A stretch of 64,000 nt of DNA from Pomphorhynchus laevis (GCA_012934845.2 WNNJ02002383.1:62001-126000); one strand, 5' to 3'. Positions 1 to 11,930 are shown, counted from the stretch's first letter. Numbers and translations: made by a program. Notes: generated by a model not told the origin, from the letters alone.

Positions 1-284
1 CAAAGCCTCATTTCGAAATTGGACGAAATCAGCATTTTGCCAACAAAACTAAATTTTCTTCTGATTACATTAACAGAGTCATGATTAAGGCACAATATCC
101 TAGATTCTGAAGTAGCCATCTCTGGCTATACCTTAATTAGATGTGATCAGGTTGGCTAATGGGGATGCGGCATAATATTGTATCTCCATAATAGCATTAG
201 TGTTGAGGTATTATTAATTTGTCGCTCCATTGATCGCACGGTATTCTTATGATGTCGGATTATCATTGAACAGGGATCACCTTC

Positions 285-1265
285 CCTGATTCTTGGTCTT
301 GTTTATCGTAGTCCTTTGGCTGATTGTCAAAATATTGTACATGATCTCATCCAATTTTCACTTAACCGCAATGCTTGCATTCTTGGCGATTTTAACGCTC
401 CTTGTGTGGATTAGGATAATTGTTCCCGCATAAAAGGGTGTGATCCTCAATTTTCACTTACCGACACGATTAATGAATGTTATCTAATCCAACACGTTAG
501 GGATTTTACCAGATTTCGGGGGAGCTCTAAAAGCCTGTTGAATTTATGCATCTCTAGTCCTGAATGTACAGTTTGTATCGATTATAACAATGCATTTGAA
601 CTGATAGATCATCGTGTGTTATCTATTCACATTCCTATCAATGGGCAACTCCTTTTTTACCTACATCTTGTGTGAATCCATGCAAAACCAATTTTGTAGC
701 TGCAAACAGATTTTTATCATTTGTTACTTGGAAGAACCCGTTTTCTGAAGACAGAATCGGCTTGGTCATTTTTCAGGGGCACACTTGTCTCTGCTTTAAA
801 TCGGTTATCCCCACTAAAACGTTGTCAAAATGAGATTTCAAAGAAACCGTGGTTTTATTCTAAATTGAAAAAATTCTCTGATGTCATCGTAGGTTATTCT
901 TTGAATATAAAAGGAGCGCTGTTAATTACTCTGATTTCTGTGCGTTTCGTAACATAGTGACTAAATTAAAACATTAGAATAAGCTTCGATTTGAGAATAA
1001 ACTTATGACTGATTTGAGGTTGGACTTCTCTTGCTTGGTTCGATGAATCTACTGTATACCAAGAATTACTACAGCTGAGGCAGTGCTCTTCTGCGGAATT
1101 ATCTTCTTTCTATTCCGCTCAGAAATGAGGCAAGCAACATTGTCGTTCCATTAGTTCAAACTTTTCAGTATTTGATCGTTTACAAAGTTCTTCACGACGA
1201 TTGGAAAAGATCCACCGTCTTCCGGATTTTTAAAAAAGGTGATCGTTTACAGACATGTAGTTTAA
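285..1265 (+). pseudogene. LINE-B remnant: endonuclease and RT-start fragments
   Basis: Broken non-LTR retrotransposon on the plus strand. Around 300-410 a frame reads VYRSPLADCQNIVHDL followed by the ILGDFN motif, the catalytic GDFN block of an APE-type (EEP) endonuclease. Near 1190-1255 another frame reads WKRSTVFRIFKKGDR, the usual lead-in to the RT domain of CR1-like LINEs (W-K-x4-F-x-I-F-K-K-G-D-R). Between them the frame is lost by several stops and frameshifts; near 580-610 a piece resembling the RT D-x-x-x-A-F-D block (DYNNAFELIDHRVL) appears out of order, so the copy is also rearranged. It may belong to the same family as the LINE-C pieces at 5.7-6.9 kb; I cannot prove that. The window edge cuts its start. 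Confidence 0.6.
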
Positions 1266-1268
1266 AAA

Positions 1269-1461
1269 AATTTGGTTTCTAATAAACATACATTCCATAT
1301 TGTTCCTGTCAGTTCCAGATTATTCCTGTCAGTTCAAGATTATTCCTGTCAGTTTCAGATTATTCCTGTCAGTTCTGGATTATTCCTGTCAGTTCCAGAT
1401 TATTCCTATCAGTTCTGCTCGCTACGCTCGCGGATTGAGCTCAATCTATCGATAAAAGGTC
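1269..1461 (+). promoter_or_regulatory. LINE-A 5' UTR (copy 1)
   Basis: Begins with TTTGGTTTCTAATAAACATA, a motif also found twice in the 5' UTR of the intact copy (about 30588 and 30640) and, diverged, at the end of the inverted copy near 11950. It is followed by 20-bp repeats and then the ORF1 ATG at 1462. By analogy with monomer-type LINE promoters it probably holds the internal promoter; that part is inference. Confidence 0.6.
1302..1414 (+). repeat. 20-bp tandem monomers in LINE-A 5' UTR, about 5-6 units
   Basis: Unit GTTCCAGATTATTCCTGTCA repeated head to tail with one or two substitutions per unit. The same unit, in about 11 copies, lies at 11712-11930 on the minus strand in front of the second copy of this LINE, so it belongs to the element. 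Confidence 0.9.
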
Positions 1462-2787
1462 ATGCCTAAAAAAGCGCGATCTCAGATCCCTGTTCCTGAT
1501 CAAGAATCTTCCACATCGGAATGCAATGATGGTTATACCAGCTTCGAAGTTGGATGCGATTCCAAAGATTGTGATGTATGGACACTTGTTCGTGTTAAAA
1601 TATCCGACCACTCGGTGTATAAACGTAAACAGTTCACATGCGATTTTTGTACATCAGTACGACTACTACAGTTATCCTGCTCCTCTACTCCTGTATCACA
1701 CACGACCACTCAGACCAATGCTGTTTTAGATATTTTCCTCGCATCAACACCTGACTTCCCATCTTATAATCCCATTATTGAACCTACTCTCTTACACACT
1801 CCTCGTATAACTACGTACAAAACTTCCATTAATCTTTCTCATTCTAACAATGCTAACGGTAAAGCTTTTCATCTCGTACCTCCTCTTTCCTATTCCTCCC
1901 CCAATCTAAATAAATCTCAAACTTCTTTATTCTCTTCACGTACTTCTTACTCGACCTCCCCCGTATCACTTCTCAATAATTTACATCCTTCCATCAAAAT
2001 CATTTCCAGTAACATTTCCGATCAACTGATTCAACACTCCATTCATGTCACTCATGCCCCAACCTATCTTAATTTTCCTTACTCTACATCCCACGTAACA
2101 CTTCCAAATAATTTACATCCTTCATTAAAAATCATCTCCAGTCACATCTCTGATCAACCGATTCAACACCCCGCTCCTGTCACACTTGCTCCAACCAATA
2201 TTAATTCTCTATCAAGCACCCCTGTCATTTCCACTTCTATCTGCTCATCTGCCTCGACTCCTACCAGCTCTGTCCGTCCACCACTTCCACAATATCGTTT
2301 TCCTTCGCGCGATCGCTGTATTATCATATCAAACTTAAAGCTTTCCGAATCTACTTATCCACAATCTCGCCTCGATGATGATGTATCTGCTTTCAGGTCT
2401 ATCCTAGCAACCATTCTTCATGATGATAGCCCATCATTCTTCAATAATATCGCTCCTGTATCATTAATTCGTTTAAACAAATCCACTAAATCCAATCATC
2501 TCAGTCCTCCACTCTTAAAAATCATTTTCCGACATAGTTCACATGCCTCTTCTGTACTCTCCCAACGTTTTAAACTTCTTACCACTTCATCTACTTGCCG
2601 TATCTTTCCTGACCGCTCCCCTTCTGATATTGCCCAGCTCAATTTAGCTCGCATTGAGAAACATCGACGTGAAACAAACGGCGAGTCATCCTTATCTATA
2701 CGTCAAATCAACGGAAATTTTCACGTTGTACACACAAGGCCAAAAATTCGATGGCGTCCCATCTCTCACCCTTGTCTTCTTCGATAG
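1462..2787 (+). CDS. LINE-A ORF1 protein (copy 1), 441 aa
   Basis: Open ORF1 of a CR1/L2-like LINE. The N-terminus (MPKKARSQIP) is followed by a PHD-like zinc finger at about residues 30-65 (CDSKDCDVWT ... FTCDFC). A long Ser/Thr/Pro-rich linker runs from about 70 to 290 and contains repeated blocks reading NNLHPSLKIISS with NISDQ. The C-terminal third (RDRCIIISNL ... RIFPDRSPSD ... HRRETNGESS) resembles the RNA-binding core of LINE ORF1 proteins. ORF1 proteins of this class bind LINE RNA as ribonucleoprotein. The frame is open here although the downstream ORF2 is broken. It is homologous along its length to the 465-aa ORF1 at 30765-32162. The start follows the 20-bp monomer repeat and matches the start of the other copies. 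Confidence 0.85.
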   Translation: MPKKARSQIPVPDQESSTSECNDGYTSFEVGCDSKDCDVWTLVRVKISDHSVYKRKQFTCDFCTSVRLLQLSCSSTPVSHTTTQTNAVLDIFLASTPDFPSYNPIIEPTLLHTPRITTYKTSINLSHSNNANGKAFHLVPPLSYSSPNLNKSQTSLFSSRTSYSTSPVSLLNNLHPSIKIISSNISDQLIQHSIHVTHAPTYLNFPYSTSHVTLPNNLHPSLKIISSHISDQPIQHPAPVTLAPTNINSLSSTPVISTSICSSASTPTSSVRPPLPQYRFPSRDRCIIISNLKLSESTYPQSRLDDDVSAFRSILATILHDDSPSFFNNIAPVSLIRLNKSTKSNHLSPPLLKIIFRHSSHASSVLSQRFKLLTTSSTCRIFPDRSPSDIAQLNLARIEKHRRETNGESSLSIRQINGNFHVVHTRPKIRWRPISHPCLLR

Positions 2788-5570
2788 TCAATCTCGCTCC
2801 TTAGCATACTTTTCGTCTTAGTCTATTCAACACTCGCTCCATTCTTCATAAAGCTGATATGCTTCTCGATATTTTCGATCAATTATCTATCGATATTCTC
2901 TGCATTACCGAATCCTGGCACTCTGACTCCGACGATCTTGCTATTCGTCGTCTATGTCGCTCTGGTTGTTCTCTAGTCGAATCAGCTCGTCAAATTGCAT
3001 CTCATACTCATCTCAAACTGCTTCTAACCATGGCGGTATTGTTGCCATTGCTCGTCACCCAATGTCTTTACTTAAAATCAACGTTAACATCCGTTACACT
3101 TCGTTCGAATTACTCATACGCAGATTATCAACGCCTTTCCCTCTAGAACTTGTGATTGTATACCGTCCAGGTTCAGTTGCCCCATCACGTATCTTCTTTA
3201 ACGACCTTGCAGATCTAATGTCTCACTGTTCATTGTCTTATACTCCTTCTTTTGTTCTCGGTGACTTTAACATTCGTCTTGATCGCCCGTCTGACTGACT
3301 CTATCACTTTAACTAATATTTTTTCTGATTTTAACTATAAATTACTTTCACTGGTTTGTCCGATCATTTCCTTGTCACTCTTACTCTTCCTCGTCACATC
3401 CTCCTTCTCCGCCTTTACGATTTTATACATCAAGTCGACCCTGTAAGCTTCTCGATATCCCTATCCTCTGCACAGCCTTACTCAATTCTTCACTCTTTTC
3501 ACTTCCTCTTAAATATCTCTCTCCCGATGATCTCTGCATTCTGTTTGATTCTGAACTTACGTCGATCCTCAATAACCTTCTGCATAGTCGACTCCGACGT
3601 TCTCAGCGCTTGCGCCATGCTTCCTGGTTCGATTCTGACTGTAGTTTTTCTAAGCGTCGACTCCGTTACTCTTTTCGTTTGTATAATCGCTTTCTTAAAC
3701 GTTATTCCAACTCACTCCCTCGAAATCACCGTATTCCTACTTTTCTCTACGCCGTTCACATCTCATTCTTATACGTACTAAACGTACTATCTTTTGGCGA
3801 AATCAACTCGAGTCATCTTCCAACTCTAAATCTCATTGGAAAATCTTAAACTCAATTCTTTCACGATCATCTACTTCTTGTAATATAAATCCTGATGAAT
3901 TATCTTCTTATCTACAAACTAAGCTATCTAATTTACTTTCCCTACTACCCACAGCCCCCTTGTACCCTCACTTCTCTTTAAATGCTTCCCTCCAAGAGCT
4001 ATTTCACTTTCTTCCCGTTTCATCTGATGAAGTCTCTTCGGTTCTGCTGTCATTATATAATAAAACCTCTCCCTCTGACCCGATTCCCACTCACTTGCTT
4101 AAAAGTATCTGCTCCTCTATCTCACCCTTCCTAACCACATTGTTCAACTCGTCCATCCGTAGCCGTACATTTCCTTCCATTTGGAAATGCGCCACTATTC
4201 GTCCTCTCATCAAAAATCAATCTCTCGACTCCTCACTACCATTTTCGTACCGTCCTATCTCACTTCTCCCAACCCTCTCTAAACTCCTTGAGCGTCTCGT
4301 TCTCAAGCAAGTTAATACATAACTCTTTTCCTCCAATTTGTTTCCTCCCTTCCAAGCCGCTTTTCGCTCTAATCACTCTACTGAAATTGCCTGTCTTTAA
4401 GTTTATAATGACTTACTCATCGCGCACGATCATAAATTATGTAGTGTCATAGTTTATCTTGATCTATCGTCTGCTTTTGACATCGTCGATCACTCGATTC
4501 TTCTCCATACCCTTCGTCATGATTATGGCTTCTCTTTACTCACTGTATCATGGTTTTCTTCATATATATCAAACCGTACATTTCGCGTCTATTCTAACTC
4601 GTCTCTTTCCCATCCTTCGTCTATTCCGTCCGGTGTTCTACATGGCTCCGTATTAGGCCCTATGCTTTTCTCTCTTCTTCTCGGTGATTTGTCTTCGATT
4701 TCTCATACATTTAACTTTCATGTTATGCAATATGCTGATGACATTCTCATCTATGCTCATGCACCTGTTTATCGTATTCACGATTTTAGTGTTTCCGCTT
4801 CGGACTGTCTTGTCTCAATTTCCAATCATCTTTCTTACCTTCGCCTTTCTCTGAATCCTGATAAATCCAAAATTATGTGGATCCTACCTCAACGCCTCGG
4901 CTTTGAACCTCCCTCCGTATCATTAAATTCTACAATTCTTATTATCGTTGATAATCTCGTTTTCCTAGGCTTCCATTTTGACAACCGACTTTCACTTAAA
5001 CCTTTCGTTAGAGATAAAGTACGCTCATCTACCTTGATACTCCGCAACCTCTGTCAAGTTCGTAGATTGATCGATTTCCCTTCTTGTATGACTCTAATAT
5101 CTTCTCTCCTTTTTTCTAGACTCGATTATTGTCTTAGTCTATTTTCCAACTCACCTAAATCCACTCTTCTTCCTCTACAACGCATCGTCAACGCAGCCGT
5201 ACGAATTCTCTTCCGTCTTCGTCGTTTTGATCATACATCCTACCATCTTGCTTCTCTCGATTTGCCTACAATTTATTGTCGTGTTCAAATTCGTCTTCTT
5301 ATCGTTGCTTTCCGCCTTGTAACTTTTCATACCCCTTCATTTCTCAATCTTCCTTTTCTTGATAATTCTCGTCCTGTTTACTGTTCCTTGCGTTCCTCTA
5401 ATTCCCTTCTTTTACATGTCCCAAACTACTCTACCTTCTTTGGACTCCGCTCCTTCATTGTGGCTTCTCCTCTATCGTGGAATCACCTGCACATTCATAT
5501 ACGCCTATCAACTTCCTTGCCGTGCTTCAAACGACAAATCCGATCCCATTTAAACAATTTATCTGCTTGA
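2751..5570 (+). pseudogene. LINE-A ORF2 (copy 1), broken endonuclease-RT
   Basis: Corresponds to the 965-aa ORF2 at 32126-35023, starting at the equivalent ATG overlapping the end of ORF1. Endonuclease pieces (TESWHSDSDD, VLGDFNIRLDRPSD), RT pieces (RPISLLPTLSKLLERLV, VYLDLSSAFDIVDHSI, MQYADDILIYAHAP) and the C-terminal block (RIVNAAVRILFRLRRFDH ... NYSTFFGLRSFIVASPLSW) are all present but in several frames. Relative to the intact copy it has a roughly 100-bp deletion near 3350, a frameshift inside the SKRRLRYSFRLYNRFLKR segment near 3720 and a TAA at 4320-4322 after LERLVLKQVNT. The YADD catalytic motif is still readable. 3' tail follows at 5571-5640. Confidence 0.9.
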
Positions 5571-5640
5571 CTTTTTCATTTTTGTTTGTGGACTTGTAAG
5601 CGTGCAGCTTGTACGCATTTGCCACATTAAATAAATTTGT
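5571..5640 (+). other. LINE-A 3' tail with conserved hairpin
   Basis: Short 3' UTR after the ORF2 stop. The hairpin 5600-5616 pairs GCGTGC with GTACGC (one G-U wobble) around loop AGCTT, followed by GCATTTGCCAC and an AATAAA-containing end. The intact copy (35056-35071) and the orphan tail at 53109-53124 carry the same stem with different loops. Confidence 0.75.
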
Positions 5641-5699
5641 ATTATTACAGGTTTATACATCTGACGTGTATTTGATGTAAAGTTCTCAAACGATTTATT

Positions 5700-6875
5700 T
5701 TACGACGGATGAATGTGCACGTAAGCGAGAAGTCACTGTTACATCTGCTCCAACATGGTTTTCGTTCCCGGGTATCAACATCTACAAATATTCTTGTTGC
5801 TCGACACACGTAGCCTAAGTCATTAAACAAAGGCGTCGATAGTGACATTTTGTTTATCGACATTGCCAAAGCGTTTGATACTGTAGACCATAGCATACTG
5901 TTGGGAACATCTACCGCTTAAGTATTTGACCCATACATCGTGTCCTGGATATCATTTTATCGTTGGAATAGGAAATCTGCAGTCCGTGTAAGCGATTCAC
6001 TTCCGAATGGGTGCGTGTTTTCGAGGAGGCCCGCAAGGTTCCGTTCTTAGCCCATTGCTTTTCAACATCTTTATAAATGATCTTCCGGATATTCTTAAGT
6101 CACCTTCTATTTTGTATGCCGTTGATATTAAATTATGGCGTGAAATCAGACCTCAACCGGACAGATCCTTTCTTCAAGCGAATTTGGATACTCTTTCTAG
6201 CTGGGCACGAGACATGAAAATTAGATTGAGCATAACTAAATGTACATCAATGCACATTGCCATAAATTCGGCGATCCTCGCTATTTCATCGGTTCTGTCG
6301 TTTTACCTCTTGTTGACCACATCAATGGTTTGGGAATAATTCTTTAGAACAACTTGAAAACGAAAATGAGCGCTGACGCGATTTGTTCCAAGGCTTTGAT
6401 AATATTCAATGTTATTAGGATATGCTTTTTCCATCTCACAGTAGAAACCTTTCAATTCCTGTTTAACGCTTTTGTTGGAAATATAATAATGTATTGCTCC
6501 GAAGTGTCGTCTCTAGTAACTAGAAAGGCAGATCTTCAGATGGAGAGAGTGCTCAGAAAAGCAACCAAATATGTTTTAGGTTTATGGGACCTCTCCTACC
6601 ATGACCGCTTATCGCTCTTAAATATGAAGCTCGTGTCTTTTAAACGAATAGTGAAGGATCTTGTCGTCACATAATAGGCTGTTAATGATCCTACAAGTCC
6701 AATTCATTTTATGTTCCATTTGCAGACGGAAGCTCGTACGCGAGGATACGAATTCACTATTAATCGGGTTTGCAGGAGGTTGAAAGAGCTCAATTGCCTG
6801 GTGGACAGAATTACCAAAGAATGGAATAACCTTCCTATGGAAATAGTGCAGACCAAGTCAAAAATAATAAATTAG
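5700..6875 (+). pseudogene. LINE-C (CR1-type) RT and C-terminal fragment
   Basis: Plus-strand remnant of a second CR1-type LINE directly after LINE-A. Frames read ILFIDIAKAFDTVDHSIL near 5850-5900 (RT block A), GGPQGSVLSPLLFNIFINDL near 6030-6090 (RT block B), YAVDIKLW in place of the YADD box near 6115, and DTLSSWARDMKIRLSITKC after it. The last part (TRGYEFTINRVCRRL ... TKEWNNLPMEIV, about 6730-6860) is the typical CR1 C-terminal tail. The YADD to YAVD change and multiple stops mean it is dead. No clear poly-A or microsatellite tail is seen. Confidence 0.8.
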
Positions 6876-7260
6876 TGTTCATTGATCCTACTCTAACATA
6901 AAAACGATAATTTAAAAAAATTGAAATATTTTATAATATTTCAATTTTAGAATAAAATAATAAATCTATCAGAATAATATGTTTCATTGTTTATAAAAGA
7001 CCAGTCCTGGATACTCTACTCGGGTATTTGATAATGTTCAGTCCGAAATACACTGGATAAAGTTTATTTACAAACGATTACACGTAGAGTAACAAAATAT
7101 CTTAGCTGATGTATATTTAGCTTGGAGTTCCCAAAGGTGAACAGTATTCTGTCACGACAAAAAACGAGATACCACAATCGATTCAAATTTTAGTGTTTAT
7201 TTTAATATTTTATTAAATTATTATTTTATTTATTCAAAATTTTATTTTATTCAATTTGGT
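6876..7260. other. AT-rich spacer
   Basis: A+T-rich sequence with short direct and inverted AT runs, including a palindromic block near 6915-6950. No coding signal seen. Confidence 0.5.
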
Positions 7261-7625
7261 GTTTATCTCAGGGACATGTCAGCTATTTGTTTGAGCTACG
7301 ACAATGTTTTAGCAAATACATCAATGATCGCAAATTATTTGTTCCTTTGCGAAATTTTCAAATTCGCTATTATCTATACATGCTCTCTTTATCGAAGTGC
7401 TTCATTAAAAATAATGTCTTTTCAGAGACGACGTATGACAGCTTCTTGAGTGTACAAGCATAGGCTCAGACTCAGCTTTTCGGTATAAAGTCGTCTTAAA
7501 TTGATCGTTGCCCCTGTATATTGTCAAATCTAGAAAATTAACAGACAATCCTTCAAACGTCAGCTTGAACGAGGATAATAGCGAATTTGAAAAATTTGCA
7601 AAGGAACTCATTGTTCAGTTTTAAA
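7261..7625 (-). pseudogene. Penelope-like element fragment (RT C-terminal part)
   Basis: On the minus strand an open stretch of 68 residues reads VNFLDLTIYRG and TTLYRKAESEPMLVHSRSCH, then LKRHYF. This is the segment just after the catalytic box of PLE reverse transcriptases (F-L-D-L-T-I, then Y-R-K-x-T, then H-x-x-S-x-H). A partly duplicated stretch of the same element (NSEFENFAKEQ) follows towards 7330. Fossil fragment with no endonuclease attached. A related stretch lies in the better preserved PLE at 12.9-13.9 kb. Confidence 0.7.
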
Positions 7626-8090
7626 AAAGAGTTATTGTAGAAATTTTATTAATACACATTTAGAAAGCTTAAAAGGTTCCAGCTGCTAGAAATTATATAA
7701 ATTATATATTTATTATATAAATATACATACAAATCTAAATTATATATACATTATTTATATTAGGTTTAAATCACCACGTTCTTTTTGAATTTATAATTTC
7801 AAAACTAGGGTGAGACAAGATTTGTTTTATTTACGTTTCGGCTTAGGCGTTTTCAAAATAGTAAGTGGTTGTTATAACAAATATTTTTTTATAGATATTG
7901 CAGTATTCAACTGTAGATTATATATATTTGATTCAAGTATACACTTGTAGAAGTTGCAGTATAATCGTAGATGTTATAATAATTATCACAATGATGATTA
8001 TTACAAGACATCCTTCAAGTTCACATGCGATCAAAAAAGTGATTCGACATTGTATGATTTATTAGTGATATATGAATATTAGTGATTCGG
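7626..8090. other. AT-rich spacer
   Basis: A+T-rich with ATATA runs around 7700-7760 and 7900-7960. No gene or known element recognised. It abuts the abrupt 3' truncation of the inverted LINE-A copy. Confidence 0.5.
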
Positions 8091-10298
8091 GATCATGGAT
8101 TTATCAGGATTCAGTGAAAGGCGACGGGAAGAAAGATGATTGGAAATTGAGACAAGACAGTCGGAAGCAGAAACACTAAGATCGTGAATACGATAAACAG
8201 GTGCATGATCATAGATGAGAATGTTATCAGCATATTGCATAACATTGAAGTTAAATGTATGAGAAATCGAAGACAAATCACCGAGAAGAAGAGAGAAAAG
8301 CATAGGGCCTAATACGGAGCCTTGCGGAACACCGGACGGGATGGACGAAGGATGGGAGAGAGAAGAGTTAGAATAGACGCGAAATTTACGGTTTGATAGA
8401 TATGAAGAAAACTACGATACAGTGGGTAAAGAGAAGCCATAATCATGACGAAGGGTATGGATAAGAATCGAGTGATCGACGATGTCAAAAGCAGACGATA
8501 GATCAAGATAAACTATGACACTACATAATTTATGATCGTGCGATATGAGTGAGTCGTTATAAACTTTAAGACATGCAATTTCAGTAGAGTGATTAGAGCT
8601 AAAAGCGGCTTGGAAGGGAGGAAACAAATTGGAGGAAAAGAGTTATGTATTAACTTGCTTGAGAACGAGACGCTCAAGGAGTTTAGAGAGGGTTGGGAGA
8701 AGTGAGATAGGACGGTACGAAAATGGTAGTGAGGAGTCGAGAGATTGATTTTTGATGAGAGGACGAATAGTGGCGCATTTCCAAATGGAAGGAAATGTAC
8801 GGCTACGGATGGACGAGTTGAACAATGTGGTTAGGAAGGGTGAGATAGAGGAGCAGATACTTTTAAGCAAGTGAGTGGGAATCGGGTCAGAGGGAGAGGT
8901 TTTATTAGGTAATGACAGCAGAACCGAAGAGACTTCATCAGATGAAACGGGAAGAAAGTGAAATAGCTCTGGGAGGGAAGCATTTAAAGAGAAGTGAGGG
9001 TACAAGGGTGCTGTGGGTAGTAGGGAAAGTAAATTAGATAGCTTAGTTTGTAGATAAGAAGGGAATTCATCAGGATTTATATTACAAGAAGTAGATGATC
9101 GTGAAAGAATTGAGTTTAAGATTTTCCAATGAGATTTAGAGTTGGAAGATGACTCGAGTTGATTTCGCCAAAAGATAGTACGTTTAGTACGTATAAGAAT
9201 GAGATGTGAACGGCGTAGAGAAAAGTAGGAATACGGTGATTTCGAGGGAGTGAGTTGGAATAACGTTTAAGAAAGCGATTATACAAACGAAAAGAGTAAC
9301 GGAGTCGACGCTTAGAAAAACTACAGTTAGAATCGAACCAGGAAGCATGGCGCAAGCGCTGAGAACGTCGGAGTCGACTATGCAGAAGGTTATTGAGGAT
9401 CGACGTAAGTTCAGAATCAAACAGAATGCAGAGATCATCGGGAGAGATATTTAAGAGGAAGTGAAAAGAGTGAAGAATTGAGTAAGGCTGTTCAGAGGAT
9501 AGGGATATCGAGAAGCTTACAGGGTCGACTTGATGTGGATAATTATGGAGGCGGATAAGGAGGATGGGGACGAGTAAGAGTTAGAGTTACAAGGAAATGA
9601 TCGGACAAACCAGGATCAGTAATGACAAGGGGATATAGTTATTGAAGCAGTAAGGAACAGCAATGATGTCGAGAGCACCGCGGAGAATATGAGTTGGGCT
9701 TGTTAAAAGTATTTTATAGTTAAAATCAGAAAAAAAGATTTGTTAAAGTGATAGAGTCAGAGTCAGCCGGGCGATCAAGACGTATGTTAAAATCACCGAG
9801 AAGAAATGAAGGAGTATAAGACTTTGAACAGTGAGAAATAATATCTGCAAGCTCGCTAAAGAGCATACGTGGGTGGGCAGCTGAGCTTGGACGGTTTACA
9901 ATCACAAGTTTAAGAGGGAAAGGAGTTGATGATCAGCATATTAGCAATTCAAAAGAAGTGCAACCGGTATTAGCATTAATTTTACGTAGAGACGTTGGGT
10001 GACGAGCAATGACAACGATACCGCTATGGTTAGAAGCAGTAGATGTGGAAGTGACAATTGAACGAGCTGATTCAACTAAAGAACAGCCAGAGCGACATAA
10101 ACGACGAATAGCAAGATCGTCAGAGTCAGAGTGCCAGGATTCTGTAATGCAAAGAATATCGATAGATAATTGATCAAAGATATCAAGGAGCAGATCAGCT
10201 TTATGAAGAATGGAGCGAGTGTTAAAAATACAGACGAAAAGTATGTTTAGGAGCGAGATAGACTAGCGAAGAAGACTCGGGGAGAGACGATTCGCCAT
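8091..10298 (-). pseudogene. LINE-A ORF2 (inverted copy 2), 3'-truncated and broken
   Basis: Reverse-strand copy of LINE-A ORF2. It is nearly identical to copy 1 over RHASWFDSNCSFSKRRLRYS, LPRNHRIPTFLYAVHI, RPISLLPTLSKLLERLV and MLFSLLLGDLSS. It shares with copy 1 the frameshift in the RLYNRFLKRYSNSL segment and the stop right after LERLVLKQVNT. It keeps the ALDIIAV region that copy 1 has lost, so neither copy is simply a daughter of the other as it stands. The YADD box reads YADN here. Sequence homology stops at about 8095 inside SLNPDKS, so the last roughly 250 codons and the 3' hairpin tail are missing, which is unusual for a LINE (normally 5'-truncated). Confidence 0.9.
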
Positions 10299-11665
10299 CA
10301 GATTTTTGGCCTTGTGCGAAGGACGTGAAAATTTCCGTTGATTTGACATATAGATGAGGATGACTCGCCGTTTGTTTCACGTCGATGTTTCTCAATGCGA
10401 GCTAAATTGAGCTGGGCAATATCAGAAGGGGAGCGGTCAGGAAAGATACGACAAGTACATAAAGTGGTAAGAAGTTTAACACGTTGGGAGAATACCAAAG
10501 AGGCATGGAACTATGTCGGAAAACGATTTTTAGGAGTGGAGAACTGAGAGGATTGGATTTAGTTGATTTGTTTAAACGAATTAATGATACAGGAGCGATA
10601 TTATTGAAGAATGATGGGCTATCATCAGGAAGAATAGTTGCTAGGATATACCTAACAGCAGATACATAATCATCGAGGCGAGATTATGGAGAATCAGATC
10701 AGGAAAGCTTTAAGTTTGATATGATAATACAGCGATCGCGCGAAGGAAAACGATTTCGTGGAAGTGGTGGACGGACAGAGCTGGCAGGGGTCGAGGCAGA
10801 TGAGCAGATTGAAGTGGAAATGACAGGGGTGCTTGATAGAGAAGTTAATATTGGTTGGAGCAAGTGTGACAGGAGCGGGGTGTTGAATCGGTTGATCAGA
10901 GATGTGACTGGAGATGATTTTTAATGAAGGATGTAAATTATTTGGAAGTGTTACGTGGGATGTAGAGTAAGGAAAATTAAGATAGGTTGGGGCATGAGTG
11001 ACATGAATGTAGTGTTGAATCAGTTGATTGGAAATGTTACTGGAAATGATTTTGATTGAAGGATGTAAATTATTGAGAAGTGATACGTGGGATGTAGAGT
11101 AAGGAGAATTAAGATAGTTTGGATCATGTGTAACAAGAGTAGAGTGCTGAATCGGTTGATCGGAGATGTTACTGGATATGATTTTTACGAAATGATGTAA
11201 ATTATTGAGAAGTAATACAGGGGAGATAGAGTTAGGAGTACGTGAAGAGAATAAAGAATTTTGAGATTTATTTAGATTGGGGGAGGAATAGAAAAGTGGA
11301 GGTACGATATTCGTAGTTGAACGAGGAATGTGTGAGAGAGTAGGTTTAATAATATGATTATAAGATGTGAAGTCAGGTGTTGATGCGAGGGAAACATCTA
11401 AAGCAGTATTGGTCTGAGTGGTCATTTTTGATACAGAAGTAGAGGAGCAGGGTAACTGTAGTAGTCGTACTGATGTACAAAAACCGCATGTGAACTCTTA
11501 ACGTTTATACACCGAGCGGTCGGATATTTTAACACGAACAAGTGTCCATACATCACAATCTTTGGAATCGCATCCTACTTCAAAACTGGTATACCCATTA
11601 TTGTATTCCGATTTGGAAGATTCTTGATCAGGAACAGGTATCTGAGATCGCGCTTTTCTAGGCAT
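10299..11665 (-). pseudogene. LINE-A ORF1 (inverted copy 2), broken
   Basis: Starts at the ATG complementing 11663-11665 with MPRKARSQIPVPDQESS. The PHD-like finger (CDSKDCDVWT) follows, then a stop replaces the codon before EFTCGFC. The Ser/Pro-rich linker continues open from about 11425 to 10694, and the C-terminal RNA-binding-like part (IFPDRSPSDIAQLNLARIEK) is readable near 10310-10450. The linker has an extra copy of the NNLHPSIKIISSNIS block compared with copy 1. ORF1 is open in copy 1 and broken here. Confidence 0.85.
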
Positions 11666-11711
11666 GACCTTTTATCGGGAGATTGAGCTCAATCCGCGAG
11701 CGTAGCGTGCG

Positions 11712-11930
11712 GAACTTACTGGAATAATCTGAAACTGACAGGAATAATCTGGAACTGACAGGAATAATCTGGAACTGACTGGAATAATCTGAAACTGACA
11801 GGAATAATCTGGAACTGACAGGAATAATCTGGAACTGACAGGAATAATCTGGAACTGACAGGAATAATCTGGAACTGACAGGAATAATCTGGAACTGACG
11901 GGAATAATCTGGAACTGACAGCAATAATTG
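11712..11930 (-). repeat. 20-bp tandem monomers in LINE-A 5' UTR, about 11 units
   Basis: GGAACTGACAGGAATAATCT repeated head to tail; the complement is the unit found at 1302-1414. Copies differ by at most a few bases. The array ends at a diverged version of the TTTGGTTTCTAATAAACATA leader near 11935-11960. Confidence 0.92.

Noticed and set aside
10484-10924. Plus-strand open frames within the inverted LINE-A copy
   Set aside because: They are antisense to ORF1 of the LINE, which has clear homology on the minus strand.
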